A DNA stretch of 64,000 nucleotides from Hyphomicrobium_A sp963728165 (GCA_963728165.1 CAVSIY010000004.1:186001-250000); one strand, 5' to 3'; positions 28,803 through 38,030 are shown, counted from the first letter of the stretch. A program made the numbers and translations. Notes: generated from the sequence alone by a model not told the origin.

Positions 28803-29176
28803 GATGGTACTCAACCCCCGTTAACGCTACTGACACTAAAGCGCCGACCCGTTTGACCGCAGTCGCGGCGTCTCTTCGTACGCTTCTGCAACCCAGAAAA
28901 GTCGTAAACCGCGGCTGACTCAAGCCAAAATGACTTGGCGCAGCGTCTCCTTGACAACCCTGTCACATAAGCGCAACGCAGCGCGGATTATTGACTATTA
29001 AACATTCAGTTTCCGCCTGGCGAAGCGGCATGTTGGCACCAAGAATGGTTGGAACGCTGACTGATCTGCACAAAAGTTGAGCGATTCTCTTTGGTGCTCG
29101 AAGGTCACGGTCAATTCCATCATGATGACATAGACCGAGCCGACCGCCCTCCCGCAGAATCTGCCATCGTCAGCGA
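28803..29176. other. Divergent intergenic region between porin and SDR genes
   Basis: A 374-base gap. It must hold promoters for the porin at 28802 and the SDR gene at 29177 and has a lower GC content around 28980-29060. A TTGACA at 28951 has no good -10 partner at the usual distance. No coding frame or stem-loop stands out. Confidence 0.5.
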
Positions 29177-29908
29177 ATGCCCCAGCCCCATCAGACGGCC
29201 CTGATCACCGGCGCTGCCCGACGCATCGGCCGCGCGATCGCCCTCGATCTCGCCGCGCACGGCTGGCGCGTTGGTCTTCATTACCGCCACTCGCGCGACG
29301 ATGCTCAACGGCTCGCAGACGAGATCGGGAGCGCCGGCGGAGAGGCCGCGGCGCTTGGCGCCAATCTCGCCGACGTCGACAACGCGCAGGCGCTGATCGA
29401 GGGCTGCACGCAAGCGCTCGGGGCCCCGAGCTGCCTCATCAACAATGCCTCCGAGTTCCTTCCCGACACCGTCACCTCGCTGACGTCCTCAGGCTGGGAC
29501 ACGCATCTCGACGTCAACCTCAAGGCGGCCGTGTTCCTCGCACAAGCGCTCTATCTCAACCTGCCCGAAGGTGTGGAAGGCAACGTCATCAATATTGTCG
29601 ACCAGAGGGTCTGGCGGCTGACGCCCGACTTCTTCTCCTACACCATCTCCAAGGCCGGGCTGTGGACGGCCACGCAGACGCTCGCCCAAGCCATGGCGCC
29701 GCGCGTGCGCGTCAACGCCATCGGCCCTGGTCCGGTGCTCAAGAGCGTGCACCAGACGGATGCGGCGTTCGAAGCCGAGAAGTCGGCCACGCTCCTGGGG
29801 CGCGGGCCTACGCTGCAAGAGATCACCGCGGCGGTGCGCTTCATTCTCGGCACGCCCTCGATGACCGGGCAGATGATCGCGCTCGACGGCGGCCAGCATC
29901 TGGCGTGA
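29177..29908 (+). CDS. SDR-family oxidoreductase, pteridine-reductase/FolM-like
   Basis: A 243-residue short-chain dehydrogenase. The cofactor motif is ALITGAARRIGRAIA; the Arg-rich TGxxxRIG form is typical of pteridine and dihydromonapterin reductases (PTR1/FolM) and points to NADPH. LINNASEF, the region NIVDQRVWRLTPDFFSYTISKAGL (Asp-Gln in the place of the usual Ser, with catalytic Tyr and Lys), and a C-terminal GQMIALDGGQHL agree with that group. I infer reduction of a pterin or dihydrofolate. The gene appears monocistronic. Confidence 0.82.
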   Translation: MPQPHQTALITGAARRIGRAIALDLAAHGWRVGLHYRHSRDDAQRLADEIGSAGGEAAALGANLADVDNAQALIEGCTQALGAPSCLINNASEFLPDTVTSLTSSGWDTHLDVNLKAAVFLAQALYLNLPEGVEGNVINIVDQRVWRLTPDFFSYTISKAGLWTATQTLAQAMAPRVRVNAIGPGPVLKSVHQTDAAFEAEKSATLLGRGPTLQEITAAVRFILGTPSMTGQMIALDGGQHLA

Positions 29909-30132
29909 GCTCGATCGCGGTCCCACTGAGGTTAACCAAAGAGAGCATGGCGCGCGGCGCCACAATTCCTCCCCTCTAAGCCCCAACTCGCGCCCCAAAG
30001 GTGCGCAAGCTGCGATGCGGGGGTCCGACAAGGTGTAAACCGGCCGTTAACGTTAAGCACTTAGGAACGTTTGTCGGTTTGTTGGGCGCCAAAAAAAGAA
30101 GCGCAGCGCCGCGTCTGGAAACGGGTGTTCTC

Positions 30133-31572
30133 ATGAAAAGATTGTTTGGAGCATCGCTTGCGATCGCTCTCGTCGTCGCAGTCGTCCCTCATGCCGTCGC
30201 GGGCGGTCTTCCCCAGGTCAAGGTTTCCGACACCAACCAAGTTCCCGCCTGCGCCACACCGGGGCGCCTGATGGCGTATCTGCGCTCGCGCAACCCCCGC
30301 ATCAATGACCGCTTCGACGGGCTCGCAACCGAGTACATGCGCTACGGAGAGGCGCTCGGCATCCGCTGGGATGTGGCCTTCTTCCAGATGATCCTCGAGA
30401 CCGGCGCCTTGAGCTACACGGGCGATGTCCGTCCCAACCAGAACAACTTCGCAGGCCTCGGCGCCGCCGGGGGCGGACAACATGGCGAGCACTTCGCCGA
30501 CATCCCGAGCGGCGTGAAAGCCCACCTGCAGCATCTGCTCATGTATGCCGGCGAGCATATCGACGACCCGGTCGCGGAGCGCACGCGCAAGGTCCAGGAG
30601 TGGGGCGTCCTCACCGACTGGCAGAGGTCCATCAAGGGACCGATGACATTCACCATGGTGGCCAAGCAGTGGGCGCCGGGCTCGCGCAACTACGCGCGCG
30701 ACATCGAGACCATCCGCGACGGCTTCTACAACGGCGAGTGCAATGCGCCAGACCCGAGACCGGAGCTGGTGCAAGAGGCCCGCAAGGGACGCGAGCCCAA
30801 GCCCGAGTCGCAGGTTGCCGAGCTCGCTCCTGCTGCCGACGCCCCTGCAATGGAGCCCGACAAGGCTGCCGCACCTTCCGGCGCCGAGATCGCCCAGCGC
30901 GCCATCGAGCAAGCGCGCAAGGACGACCCTGCGCGCGCAGGCTTGGGCGCTCCCGACATGTTGAGCGCCGTCGACAAGGGCGCCGCTGCGGCTCAGCCGC
31001 AGCCGAGCCAGTCTGCGGCGGCGCCGGCCGTGACGCTGATCAATCCGTCGAAGTCGGAGCCGGCAAAGTCGGAGACGGCAAAGTCGGAACCGGCAAAGTC
31101 GGAGACGGCAAAAGCTGACCCGGCAAAGATTCAAACGGCAAAGTCCCAAACGGCAAAGGCCGAGAGCGCCAAGCCCGCGTCAGAAGCCGCAGCCACTAAG
31201 GCTGCAAGCGCGCCCGCCACGAGCAAGGCCGCGGCAAAGATCGAAACTGCGAAGGCCGACGCAGCGAAAGGGGCCGAGATCCAAACCGCCTCCGTCGCCG
31301 GCGCCGCCACCCAGCTGAAGCTGCCCTCCGCCTCCAAGAGCGCGAAGTGCAAGGTGTGGACCGCGAGCTACGGCGGCCAGCGCGCCGTCATCATCAAGGC
31401 CTCGGCCGGCGGCACGGTCAATTACACGGTGCTCGACGTGAACGAGGCCTCTGAGAAGCGTGAGGTCGACGCTTACATCGCAGCCTACGCCAAGGGCGGC
31501 CAACGGATGGCGGCCTACCCCAACCAGACCCAGGCGCTCGACAAGGCCTTCGAGCTCTGCCCCGAGGGCTGA
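30133..31572 (+). CDS. Secreted glucosaminidase-domain protein with Lys/Ala repeat linker
   Basis: A 479-residue exported protein. A signal peptide (about residues 4-22) is followed by a domain of about 190 residues that resembles the mannosyl-glycoprotein endo-beta-N-acetylglucosaminidase (PF01832) fold: FFQMILETGALSYTGDVRPNQNNFAGLGA has the likely catalytic Glu, and HLQHLLMYAGEH follows. A long Ala/Lys/Pro/Glu-rich linker with 5-residue repeats comes next. The C-terminal domain of about 75 residues (KCKVWTASYGGQRAVIIKAS ... CPEG) has a conserved cysteine at each end. The neighbouring gene has the same build, so the pair probably acts on peptidoglycan in the cell envelope. Confidence 0.78.
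   Translation: MKRLFGASLAIALVVAVVPHAVAGGLPQVKVSDTNQVPACATPGRLMAYLRSRNPRINDRFDGLATEYMRYGEALGIRWDVAFFQMILETGALSYTGDVRPNQNNFAGLGAAGGGQHGEHFADIPSGVKAHLQHLLMYAGEHIDDPVAERTRKVQEWGVLTDWQRSIKGPMTFTMVAKQWAPGSRNYARDIETIRDGFYNGECNAPDPRPELVQEARKGREPKPESQVAELAPAADAPAMEPDKAAAPSGAEIAQRAIEQARKDDPARAGLGAPDMLSAVDKGAAAAQPQPSQSAAAPAVTLINPSKSEPAKSETAKSEPAKSETAKADPAKIQTAKSQTAKAESAKPASEAAATKAASAPATSKAAAKIETAKADAAKGAEIQTASVAGAATQLKLPSASKSAKCKVWTASYGGQRAVIIKASAGGTVNYTVLDVNEASEKREVDAYIAAYAKGGQRMAAYPNQTQALDKAFELCPEG
31051..31158 (+). repeat. In-gene 15-base tandem repeat (KSEPA/KSETA linker)
   Basis: Seven imperfect copies of AAGTCGGAGCCGGCA-like units encode alternating KSEPA and KSETA pentapeptides in the linker of the glucosaminidase-like protein. 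Copy number may vary between strains. The linker probably spans the cell wall. Confidence 0.7.
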
Positions 31573-31657
31573 GCGGTCTCACGGGGGATGCGTCTGCGAG
31601 ACCTGTCGAGGCGGCCCGAGCCTGCCGGCCGCAATCCAGCACAGATTTGGGGTTTCC

Positions 31658-33050
31658 ATGGCGACTGAGACCGTACGCGCTCCCGGCAAGGCCGCGGCAT
31701 GGGGCGCGCGCGGCATCGGCGCTGCGCTCCTCTTGTGCGTGACGCCGGCAGCAGCCCTGGCGGCCGCCCCGCAAATCCGCACCTCCGCCACCAACACGGT
31801 GCCGCGTTGCGTGACGCCCCAGCGCCTCATGGCCTTCCTGAAGAGGCGCAATCCTAAGATCGCACCTCGCTTCGCCGACATCGCCACGCTCTACAAGCGC
31901 TACGGCGAGGCCTGGCACGTGCGGTGGGACTACGCCTTCTTCCAGATGGCGGTTGAGACCAACTTTCTCTCCTATAAGCGCGGAGACGGCACGTCAGGCG
32001 ACGTCGATCCGCGCCAGAACAACTTTGCCGGCCTCGGCACCACCGGCGGCGGCGTGCCGGGCGACAGCTACCCCGACATCAAGACCGGAGTGCTGGCGCA
32101 GATCCAGCATCTCGTCGTCTACTCGGGCGAGCACATCGCCGATCCCGTGGCGCCGCGCACCAAGCTCAAGCAGGACGACATCCTGGAGGCGACGTCGCAC
32201 CTGAAGGGGCGCACCACCTTCGCCGATCTGTCGCGCCGGTGGGCCGCCGACAGGCATTACGGCGCCGCAATCGAATGGGTCGCCGGCAACTATCGCGCGG
32301 CCTACTGCACCAAGGCTGCAGCGGAGGCGGCGGCACCAGCCAAGCGGACGGCGCAGGTCGCCGCCACCGAGACGCAGCTTCCGCCGGCTGCCGCCCTCGG
32401 CGGCCCCGAGGCGAGCGCAAGCAGCCCGAAAACGCCGCCGGTGCGCACGATCTGGTCGCGCTCGGCGCAGCCACAGGCTCCGGCCTCGGCGGCTACGCAG
32501 CCCCAGCCGGCCGCGCGACCCGCATCCCGCGTCGTGACGCAGCCGCCGCCGCCCGAGAAGGCGCCGCCCACATCGACCGGAGCAACCCCGCCGGCGCAAA
32601 CAGCCGCCGCACAGGATCCAATCTCCGTGCCGACGCCTGTCGAGGTGACGCCGGCGCCGAGGCCCGCAGCGCAGCCCCGCGCCGCAGCCGCTGCTGCAGC
32701 CTGCCTCGAGCGAGGAGCCGCGCGCGTTCGCGTTCGCGGCGGCGATGGTTGCGGCCGCAGCGGCGGCGCCAGCAGCCGACCCCGCGCGCTGCCGCGTCTA
32801 CACTGCAAGCTATGGCGGCGCCAAGACGCTGCTCGTGCGCGCCAGGGACGGGGCGGAGCTGCGCTACACCGCGCTCACGGTGCTCGACGGCTTCGAGGAC
32901 GCGATGCTCGCGGCCTACCTCAAGGCGTACGCGCCGGGCGGCGCAAGAGTGGGAACGTTCGACACCAGGGACGCCGCGCTCACAAAAGCCGGCGAGCTCT
33001 GCCCCGGAGCGGCAAGCGCGCCGCACGGCGACGGTGCGAGCGCAGGCTAG
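31658..33050 (+). pseudogene. Second secreted glucosaminidase-domain protein, frameshifted near its C-terminal domain
   Basis: A paralog of the preceding gene. It has a signal peptide (GIGAALLLCVTPAAALA), the same PF01832-like domain (YAFFQMAVETNFLSYKRGDG, DPRQNNFAGLGTTGGG, QIQHLVVYSGEH) and a Pro/Ala-rich linker. The C-terminal domain RCRVYTASYGGAKTLLVRARDGAELRYTAL ... ELCPGA is in another frame. One extra base near 32700, in GC-rich alanine codons, would explain the break; repaired, the protein has about 463 residues. Without repair the frame runs on to 33541, antisense to the next gene. Either real decay or an assembly error. Confidence 0.72.
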
Positions 33051-33061
33051 CTCGGCCGTCC

Positions 33062-34201
33062 TCAGTTGCCGGCGATGGCGTCGGCAAGGCTCATATCGTT
33101 TCCGCGCCAGCTGAACGAATTGCCGAGCCACGCCTGCGTCCACAGCACCGGCAGCATCAGATCGCGCACGAGCCAGGCGAGCGGCGACCAGCGCCCGACG
33201 TGCCAGCCCGCCGCGCGCGCCAGGAAGGCCTCGCAGACGTACCAGAACGCCAGCAGCAGGGCCGTCACGCCGACAACGGAGACGTCGGCCGAATGTGCAG
33301 CATGCGCAGCGTAGCCGGCCGCGAGGATCGGCATGAGGCTGCCCGAGGCAATCTCGGGCAGGAAGCAGGCGGGGAACGTGGCGCGCCTCAGCTTGGCCCA
33401 GCGCAGCTGTCGCATCCACACTTGCGAGCGGGAGCGCCGCCCGAGCGGCTGCCCGAAGGGATGATCGACGAGCCGCACGCGCCGGCCGGTCCGGCGCACG
33501 ACTTTGGTGGCGGCGGCATCCTCGGCGATCTCCGCACCTAGTGCGCGGATGCCGCCCGCCTGCTCCAGATCGGCGCGCCGCCACAGCATGGTCTTGCCTT
33601 GCGCGAAGCCCAAGCCCACCGTGTCGGCCGCATACTGCCAGCGCGCCTGATAGGTATTGAGGAACGCGCACTCGACCTCGGCCCAGAAGCCGTGCGGCAG
33701 ACATCCGATCGGTGGCGCGCACAGAAGTCCGGTGTCGGAGCGCCATCCGGCAATAAGGCTCGTGAGGTAGTCGCGCGGCATCAGCACGTTGCTGTCCGCC
33801 ATCACCACCCACTCGTGACGGGCGGCGCGCCAACCCTTGATGAGGTTGTTGAGCTTGGGATTGGACGTGACGTTGTCGTCGCCGATGAGGAGCTGCGCTT
33901 CGACATTTGGATATTCTGTCATGAGGCGCCGGATCGCGGGCACCGCCGGGTCGTCCGCGTCAGCGCAGCACAAGATGAGCTCATAGGTGGGGTAGTCGAG
34001 CACGAAGCCCGAGCGCAGCGTCGCCTCGTCGTAAGGGTCGAGTCCGCGCACGGGCCGCAGCACGCTAATGGCTGCAAGGTTGCGCGGGGGCGGCGCGGCC
34101 CTCTTCCATCGGAAGCGATAGGCGGCGAGAAGCGTGCTGACGAGGTGCAGGAGCGTGGCGAGAAGTACGAAGAACGCGCACGCCCAGACGAGCAAGGTCA
34201 T
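33062..34201 (-). CDS. GT21-type glycosyltransferase (ceramide glucosyltransferase-like)
   Basis: A 379-residue membrane glycosyltransferase. One N-terminal helix (LLVWACAFFVLLATLLHLVSTLLAA) is followed by a GT-A domain: SVLRPVRGLDPYDEATLRSGF, CCADADDPA and VMADSNVLMPRDYL with the metal Asp residues, GAEIAEDAA with the likely base, and RQLRWAKLRRATFP as the Q/RxxRW motif. Helices follow at the C-terminus. This is the GT21 pattern of bacterial ceramide or lipid glucosyltransferases, including HpnI-like hopanoid enzymes. The lipid acceptor cannot be decided; no hpn genes are near. Confidence 0.83.
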   Translation of the reverse strand: MTLLVWACAFFVLLATLLHLVSTLLAAYRFRWKRAAPPPRNLAAISVLRPVRGLDPYDEATLRSGFVLDYPTYELILCCADADDPAVPAIRRLMTEYPNVEAQLLIGDDNVTSNPKLNNLIKGWRAARHEWVVMADSNVLMPRDYLTSLIAGWRSDTGLLCAPPIGCLPHGFWAEVECAFLNTYQARWQYAADTVGLGFAQGKTMLWRRADLEQAGGIRALGAEIAEDAAATKVVRRTGRRVRLVDHPFGQPLGRRSRSQVWMRQLRWAKLRRATFPACFLPEIASGSLMPILAAGYAAHAAHSADVSVVGVTALLLAFWYVCEAFLARAAGWHVGRWSPLAWLVRDLMLPVLWTQAWLGNSFSWRGNDMSLADAIAGN

Positions 34202-34345
34202 CGGCTACCTGGGAACCTGGGGGACCTAGCAAGGGTCGGCGGAACTCGAAAGTTTTCCGCAGATTCCATGACATGCCTGTGACACGTAGGCATGCCGAAT
34301 GGCCGCAGCAAGAGCTGGCGGGGTTAAGCGGCGTTAACCGAGGGT

Positions 34346-35335
34346 CTAGGGCGAAGCCGCGGGCGTGAGGTACTTGAGGGCCACGTTCGACAGAGCGCCG
34401 CCGACCACGCAGGGGATGCCGGCGTAGACTTGGCCCATGACGCCGGCCGCGACGCAGCCCAGCGCGAACACCGTCTGCCCGGCTTGCCCCCACCACGAAA
34501 AGTTGCGGGCCGACTGCGGCCCCCTGGTCTTGAGCTCCTCAATGGCGTCCATCGCGTCCTTGCGGATGTGCGCGAGCTCGAAGGTCTCCGCCGATTCGAT
34601 GACGTCCTTGAGCGGAATGGCGACGTTGTCCGGCTGATGCGGCAGCGACGCCTTCAGGTAGCCGAGGAGATCACCGTCGCGGGACGAGTTCTGCGCCAGC
34701 GTCCACTTCACCATGGAGCCGACGGTGAGCCTCTCCACGTCGTCCTTGTTCCTCGACCACGCGAGCGCCCGCACCAGGCGCTGGATGGGCTCAGACGAGC
34801 CGGTGGCGAAATAGTAGCCCCAGTTGGCGTCGACCGCGATGGGGGTGTCGAGCGGCATCTCTCTCAGCACCGGCATCTTGCCGTAGAGATAGTGCTCGAT
34901 CACCACCTTGCGCGCGGGCATGCGCTCGACGAACTTGCCCATCAGCTCGCGCCAATCGGAAAGGCCGGAATAGGCAATCGCCTTGACGACGATGATCTGA
35001 TCGGGCGGTGGCATGGGAAACATGTCGGAGATGAGCTTCTCCGCCGTGTCGGGATTGGAGCCGATCACGCCGGCGACGAAGCCGATGTAGATGCCGGCCT
35101 GCTCGATGTCCTTCAAAAGCCCCAGCTCGCGCATGGCCTTGACGGCCTCGGGCAGGCGTTTCGGCTCCGGGTGATGGCGGTACTCGTTGATCCACTGCAG
35201 AACCTGCTCGGGTCTGGTGAATGGGGCTTGCTTGGGTTTGCGCTTGGCATCGGCCGCGATCGGCAGCGACGCGACCGCGAGCACGGCCACGACCAGCATC
35301 ATCCGCAGCGTGAAATGGCTCCACCGCGCGATCAC
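34346..35335 (-). CDS. Exported protein of unknown function with two C-terminal helices
   Basis: A 329-residue protein. The GTG at 35335 is preferred because GGGGGAG lies nine bases upstream and a signal peptide (MMLVVAVLAVASLPIAADA) follows at once; the frame is open to 35518. The middle is a soluble, helix-rich domain of about 250 residues (QVLQWINEYRHHPEPKRLPEAVKAMRELGLL). The end has two hydrophobic segments (AGQTVFALGCVAAGVMGQVYAGIPCVVGGALSNVALKYL). No known family is recognised. Confidence 0.65.
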   Translation of the reverse strand: MIARWSHFTLRMMLVVAVLAVASLPIAADAKRKPKQAPFTRPEQVLQWINEYRHHPEPKRLPEAVKAMRELGLLKDIEQAGIYIGFVAGVIGSNPDTAEKLISDMFPMPPPDQIIVVKAIAYSGLSDWRELMGKFVERMPARKVVIEHYLYGKMPVLREMPLDTPIAVDANWGYYFATGSSEPIQRLVRALAWSRNKDDVERLTVGSMVKWTLAQNSSRDGDLLGYLKASLPHQPDNVAIPLKDVIESAETFELAHIRKDAMDAIEELKTRGPQSARNFSWWGQAGQTVFALGCVAAGVMGQVYAGIPCVVGGALSNVALKYLTPAASP

Positions 35336-35468
35336 GTGCGCATTCTCCCCCAAAGGATATGACCTGCTTTTCCGGGCGATCCGGACCCGGGCCGATCCAC
35401 AAGAAAAGCCCGTATTGTCAATTTGATGGCAAGAGCCCCAGGGGACGCCAGACGTCCCGCCAGGGCCC

Positions 35469-36464
35469 TCAAACCGTGAGGACAATCTTGCCGACGTGGC
35501 TCTCCTCCATGCGGGCATGGGCCTTGGCGGCCTCGCTGAGCGGATAGGTCCGATCCATCACGATCTTAACGCTGCCGTCGGCGATGAGCGGGATCACCTT
35601 CTCCTCCACGGCCCGCGCAATCTGAGCCTTGACCTCGCCCGAGCGGATGCGCAGCGTCGAGCCCGTAAGCGTCAGGCGCTTCAGCATGACGCGCATCAGG
35701 TCGATGGTGACCTTCGAGCCCTTCTGGAAGGCGATGTTGACGAGGCGCCCGTCGTCGGCGAGCGAGCGGATGTTGCGCTCCACGTAGTCGCCGCCGACGA
35801 TGTCGAGAATGAGATCGACGCCGCGCCCGCCCGTCTCAGCCTTAACCACCGCGGCGAAGTCCTCAGCCGTGTAGTCGATGGCACGCTCAGCTCCGAGCTT
35901 GCGGCAAACCTCGCATTTCTCGGGCGAGCCGACGGTCGTGATCACCTTGGCGCCAAAGACATGCGCGAGCTGGATCGCCGCGACGCCGATGCCGCTGGTG
36001 CCGCCGTGCATTAAGAACCACTCGCCGGGCTTGAGGGCGCCGCGCTCAAAGACATTGTGCCAGACGGTGAAGAAGGCCTCCGGTATGGCGCCGGCCTCGA
36101 CCATGCCAATCGCCGGGGGAACCGGCAGGCAGGAGGTTTCGTCGGCGAGGCAGTACTCGGCGTAGCCGCCGCCGTTGACGAGCGCCATGACGGGATCGCC
36201 CAATTTGAAACGCTCTGTCCCATCGCCGAGCGCCGCGACCGTGCCGGCGACCTCCAGACCCGGGATCTCGGAGTGCCCTTTCGGCGCCGGATATAGGCCT
36301 GAGCGCTGCATGAGGTCGGGGCGGTTGACGCCCGCAGCCGCGACCTTGACGAGCACCTGCCGTGCGCCCGGCTGCGGCAGCGGCAGTGTCACGGGTTGAA
36401 GCACCTCCGGACCGCCTTTGCCGGCAATCGCGATGGCGGTCATGGTGGCGGGCAATGGCGTCAT
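35469..36464 (-). CDS. Zinc-free NAD(P)H quinone oxidoreductase (PIG3 type)
   Basis: A 331-residue medium-chain reductase. It shows VKVAAAGVNRPDLMQRSGLYPAPKG at the N-terminus, PGLEVAGTV, VNGGGYAEYC, the nucleotide motif LMHGGTSGIGVAAIQLAHVFGA, and SRSLADDGRLVNIAFQKGS-like sequence near the end. The catalytic zinc ligands of alcohol dehydrogenases are absent, as in the PIG3/quinone reductase branch. The start at 36464 has GAGG six bases upstream. The gene is divergent from the DUF1192 gene, an association common in Rhizobiales. Confidence 0.88.
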   Translation of the reverse strand: MTPLPATMTAIAIAGKGGPEVLQPVTLPLPQPGARQVLVKVAAAGVNRPDLMQRSGLYPAPKGHSEIPGLEVAGTVAALGDGTERFKLGDPVMALVNGGGYAEYCLADETSCLPVPPAIGMVEAGAIPEAFFTVWHNVFERGALKPGEWFLMHGGTSGIGVAAIQLAHVFGAKVITTVGSPEKCEVCRKLGAERAIDYTAEDFAAVVKAETGGRGVDLILDIVGGDYVERNIRSLADDGRLVNIAFQKGSKVTIDLMRVMLKRLTLTGSTLRIRSGEVKAQIARAVEEKVIPLIADGSVKIVMDRTYPLSEAAKAHARMEESHVGKIVLTV

Positions 36465-36621
36465 CGTTAACCTCTTCTTTGGCACGCCCGCACTGATGCC
36501 CGAGCGACGCCCGAGAGACAAGCGCCCGTTGGCGCCAGCGGCGCTTGTCGACGGGCGGCAGTTGTCGCACAGTTGCCCGATCGGCAGGAGCGGCGGGCGC
36601 TGAGTCTCAAGGAGCTGGCCC

Positions 36622-36810
36622 ATGGACTGGGATGACATCACGCCCAAGCCCGCCACGGGCGTCATGATCGGCGACAATCTGGCAACGCTGTCGGTCGCCG
36701 AGCTCGAGGCGCGCATCAAGGATCTCGAAGATGAGATCGTGCGCGTTCGCGTCGAGCTCGATGCCAAGCGCCGCCACGAGGACGCTGCCAGCGCACTCTT
36801 CAAGCGTTAA
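36622..36810 (+). CDS. DUF1192 family protein
   Basis: A 62-residue protein: MDWDDITPKPATGVMIGDNL followed by a heptad-patterned helix (LSVAELEARIKDLEDEIVRVRVELDAKRRHEDAA). This is the DUF1192 family, small coiled-coil proteins of Alphaproteobacteria, here between the quinone reductase and the DUF1465 gene. Function unknown. A GGAG lies 12 bases upstream of the ATG. Confidence 0.85.
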   Translation: MDWDDITPKPATGVMIGDNLATLSVAELEARIKDLEDEIVRVRVELDAKRRHEDAASALFKR

Positions 36811-36952
36811 CAAGCGCTTTCGCTCATCGCCTCGCGCCGGCGCACACCGTGAGCGCGCGCGCTTTGCGCATCATCACTCTCGCGCCGGCAAACGTAAGCG
36901 AGCCCTGCTGCGCCGGGCGGCCGGAGTTAAGGCTTTGTTAGGGTTAGGCGGG

Positions 36953-37054
36953 TAAATTTCCGTTATCCAGTCATCTGGATCCCGAGTGGCACTGCCACTC
37001 TGTTTGACGCCTCCCTGTTGACTTCAGAGCCGCTCACAAAGCGGCTCTTTTTTT
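36953..37054 (+). ncRNA. Candidate small RNA ending in an intrinsic terminator
   Basis: In the 341-base gap between DUF1192 and DUF1465. Three hairpins in a row can be drawn: CCAG-TCAT-CTGG (36967-36978), GAGTGGC-ACT-GCCACTC (36984-37000) and the terminator stem at 37026-37048. Between the last two lies an unstructured GACGCCTCCCTGTTGAC with an anti-Shine-Dalgarno-like CCTCCC. No coding frame explains this and the upstream gene ends 140 bases earlier. The layout (hairpin, C-rich single strand, terminator) matches rhizobial trans-acting sRNAs such as the mmgR/suhB type; that link is from memory and unverified. Confidence 0.55.
37026..37054 (+). terminator. Intrinsic terminator
   Basis: AGAGCCGC (37026-37033), loop TCACAAA, GCGGCTCT (37041-37048), then a run of T to 37054. 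A textbook Rho-independent terminator. It ends the candidate sRNA and lies about 100 bases before the DUF1465 gene. Confidence 0.93.
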
Positions 37055-37151
37055 GCATCAACAGAAACCGTGGGCAATTGCCCCGCTTTTGGCCATCTTG
37101 TTAACTATGGCCTGGCAGGGTGAGTGCGTGGTAAACATTATTTTCGGGTGA

Positions 37152-37715
37152 GTGAGTGTGTCAGATCGTGCCATGAGCAACAGTTCACGCGTCGAGAGCG
37201 CCTTAGCATCGCAGAACGTTACCATCTCGTTCGGAGAGCGGTTCCAGGCCTCAGAGCAATTCGACCTCGTCTTCAAGGAAGGCATGGCGCTCGTCGAGCG
37301 CACCGCCGCCTACCTTGAAGGTCCCGGGCGGGCCGAGGCCAAGCGCCTCAAGCCGCCCACCAACGTCCTCTACGCCACCGAGAGCATGCGCTTGACCACG
37401 CGCCTGCTCGACTTGGCGTCCTGGCTTCTGATCCGCCGCGCCATCAAGGAAGGCGAGATGAGCGAGGCCGAGGCGCAGAAGAAGCGCAAGAGCGTCACCC
37501 TGCAGGGCACCGCCAAGGCGTCGCACGTGCAGGGCCTGGCCTCGCTGCCCACGGGGCTGCTGGATCTGATCACGGAGAGCTATGCGCTCAACGAGCGCAT
37601 CGTGCGTCTCGACCGCGCCTTGAGCGTCAAGGTCGACGACGTCGGCTCCGAGCCCGTGCTCTCAAACCCGGTCGGCCTGCAGATCGACCGCCTGCGCGTC
37701 GCCTTCGGCCGCTGA
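37152..37715 (+). CDS. DUF1465 family protein
   Basis: A 187-residue cytoplasmic protein, or 180 if the ATG at 37173 is used in place of the GTG. The family core is FGERFQASEQFDLVFKEGMALVERTAAYLEGPGR, followed by ATESMRLTTRLLDLASWLLIRRAIKEGEMS. Members are conserved in Alphaproteobacteria and are thought to act in regulation; the activity is unknown. It converges with rpmE across a shared terminator. Confidence 0.85.
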   Translation: MSVSDRAMSNSSRVESALASQNVTISFGERFQASEQFDLVFKEGMALVERTAAYLEGPGRAEAKRLKPPTNVLYATESMRLTTRLLDLASWLLIRRAIKEGEMSEAEAQKKRKSVTLQGTAKASHVQGLASLPTGLLDLITESYALNERIVRLDRALSVKVDDVGSEPVLSNPVGLQIDRLRVAFGR

Positions 37716-37753
37716 TGCAAGCGACCAGCGCGTCGCCCCTGCCCTGCAAAGCA

Positions 37754-37781
37754 AAAAGCCCGGCCGCTCGGCCGGGCTTTT
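37754..37781. terminator. Bidirectional intrinsic terminator
   Basis: A perfect 12-bp stem, AAAAGCCCGGCC/GGCCGGGCTTTT with loop GCTC, giving a T-run in both directions. It lies between the convergent DUF1465 and rpmE genes and serves both. Confidence 0.93.
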
Positions 37782-37805
37782 CGCATTGAGAACCAACAAA
37801 GAGCC

Positions 37806-38030
37806 TCAGAACAGCCCTTCGAACTTCTTCTTGAAGCGCGACAGGCGGCCGCCGCGGTCGGTCAGGCGCTGATCGCCGCCGGTCCAAGCGGGGTGCGTCG
37901 TCGGATCGATGTCGAGATGCAGCTCGTCACCCTCTTTGCCGTAGGTCGAGTAGGTGACGAACTCGGTGCCGTCGGTCATCTTGACTTTGATCTGGTGGTA
38001 ATCGGGGTGGAGATCGGGATCGGTCTTCAT
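37806..38030 (-). CDS. rpmE: 50S ribosomal protein L31
   Basis: A 74-residue L31: LHPDYHQIKVKMTDGTEFVTYSTYG, then LDIDPTTHPAWTGGDQRLTDRGGRLSRFKKKF. The zinc-binding cysteines of the CxxC type are absent, so this is the zinc-independent form usual in Alphaproteobacteria. The ATG is at 38030. Confidence 0.95.
   Translation of the reverse strand: MKTDPDLHPDYHQIKVKMTDGTEFVTYSTYGKEGDELHLDIDPTTHPAWTGGDQRLTDRGGRLSRFKKKFEGLF

Noticed and set aside
28951..28979. TTGACA as a sigma-70 promoter for the SDR gene at 29177
   Set aside because: No TATAAT-like hexamer at 16-18 bases; distance to the gene is more than 200 bases.
32493..33833. Open frame of 446 codons overlapping the end of the second glucosaminidase gene
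   Set aside because: Shadow of the GT21 glycosyltransferase and of the frameshifted gene; Arg/Ala-rich and without motifs.
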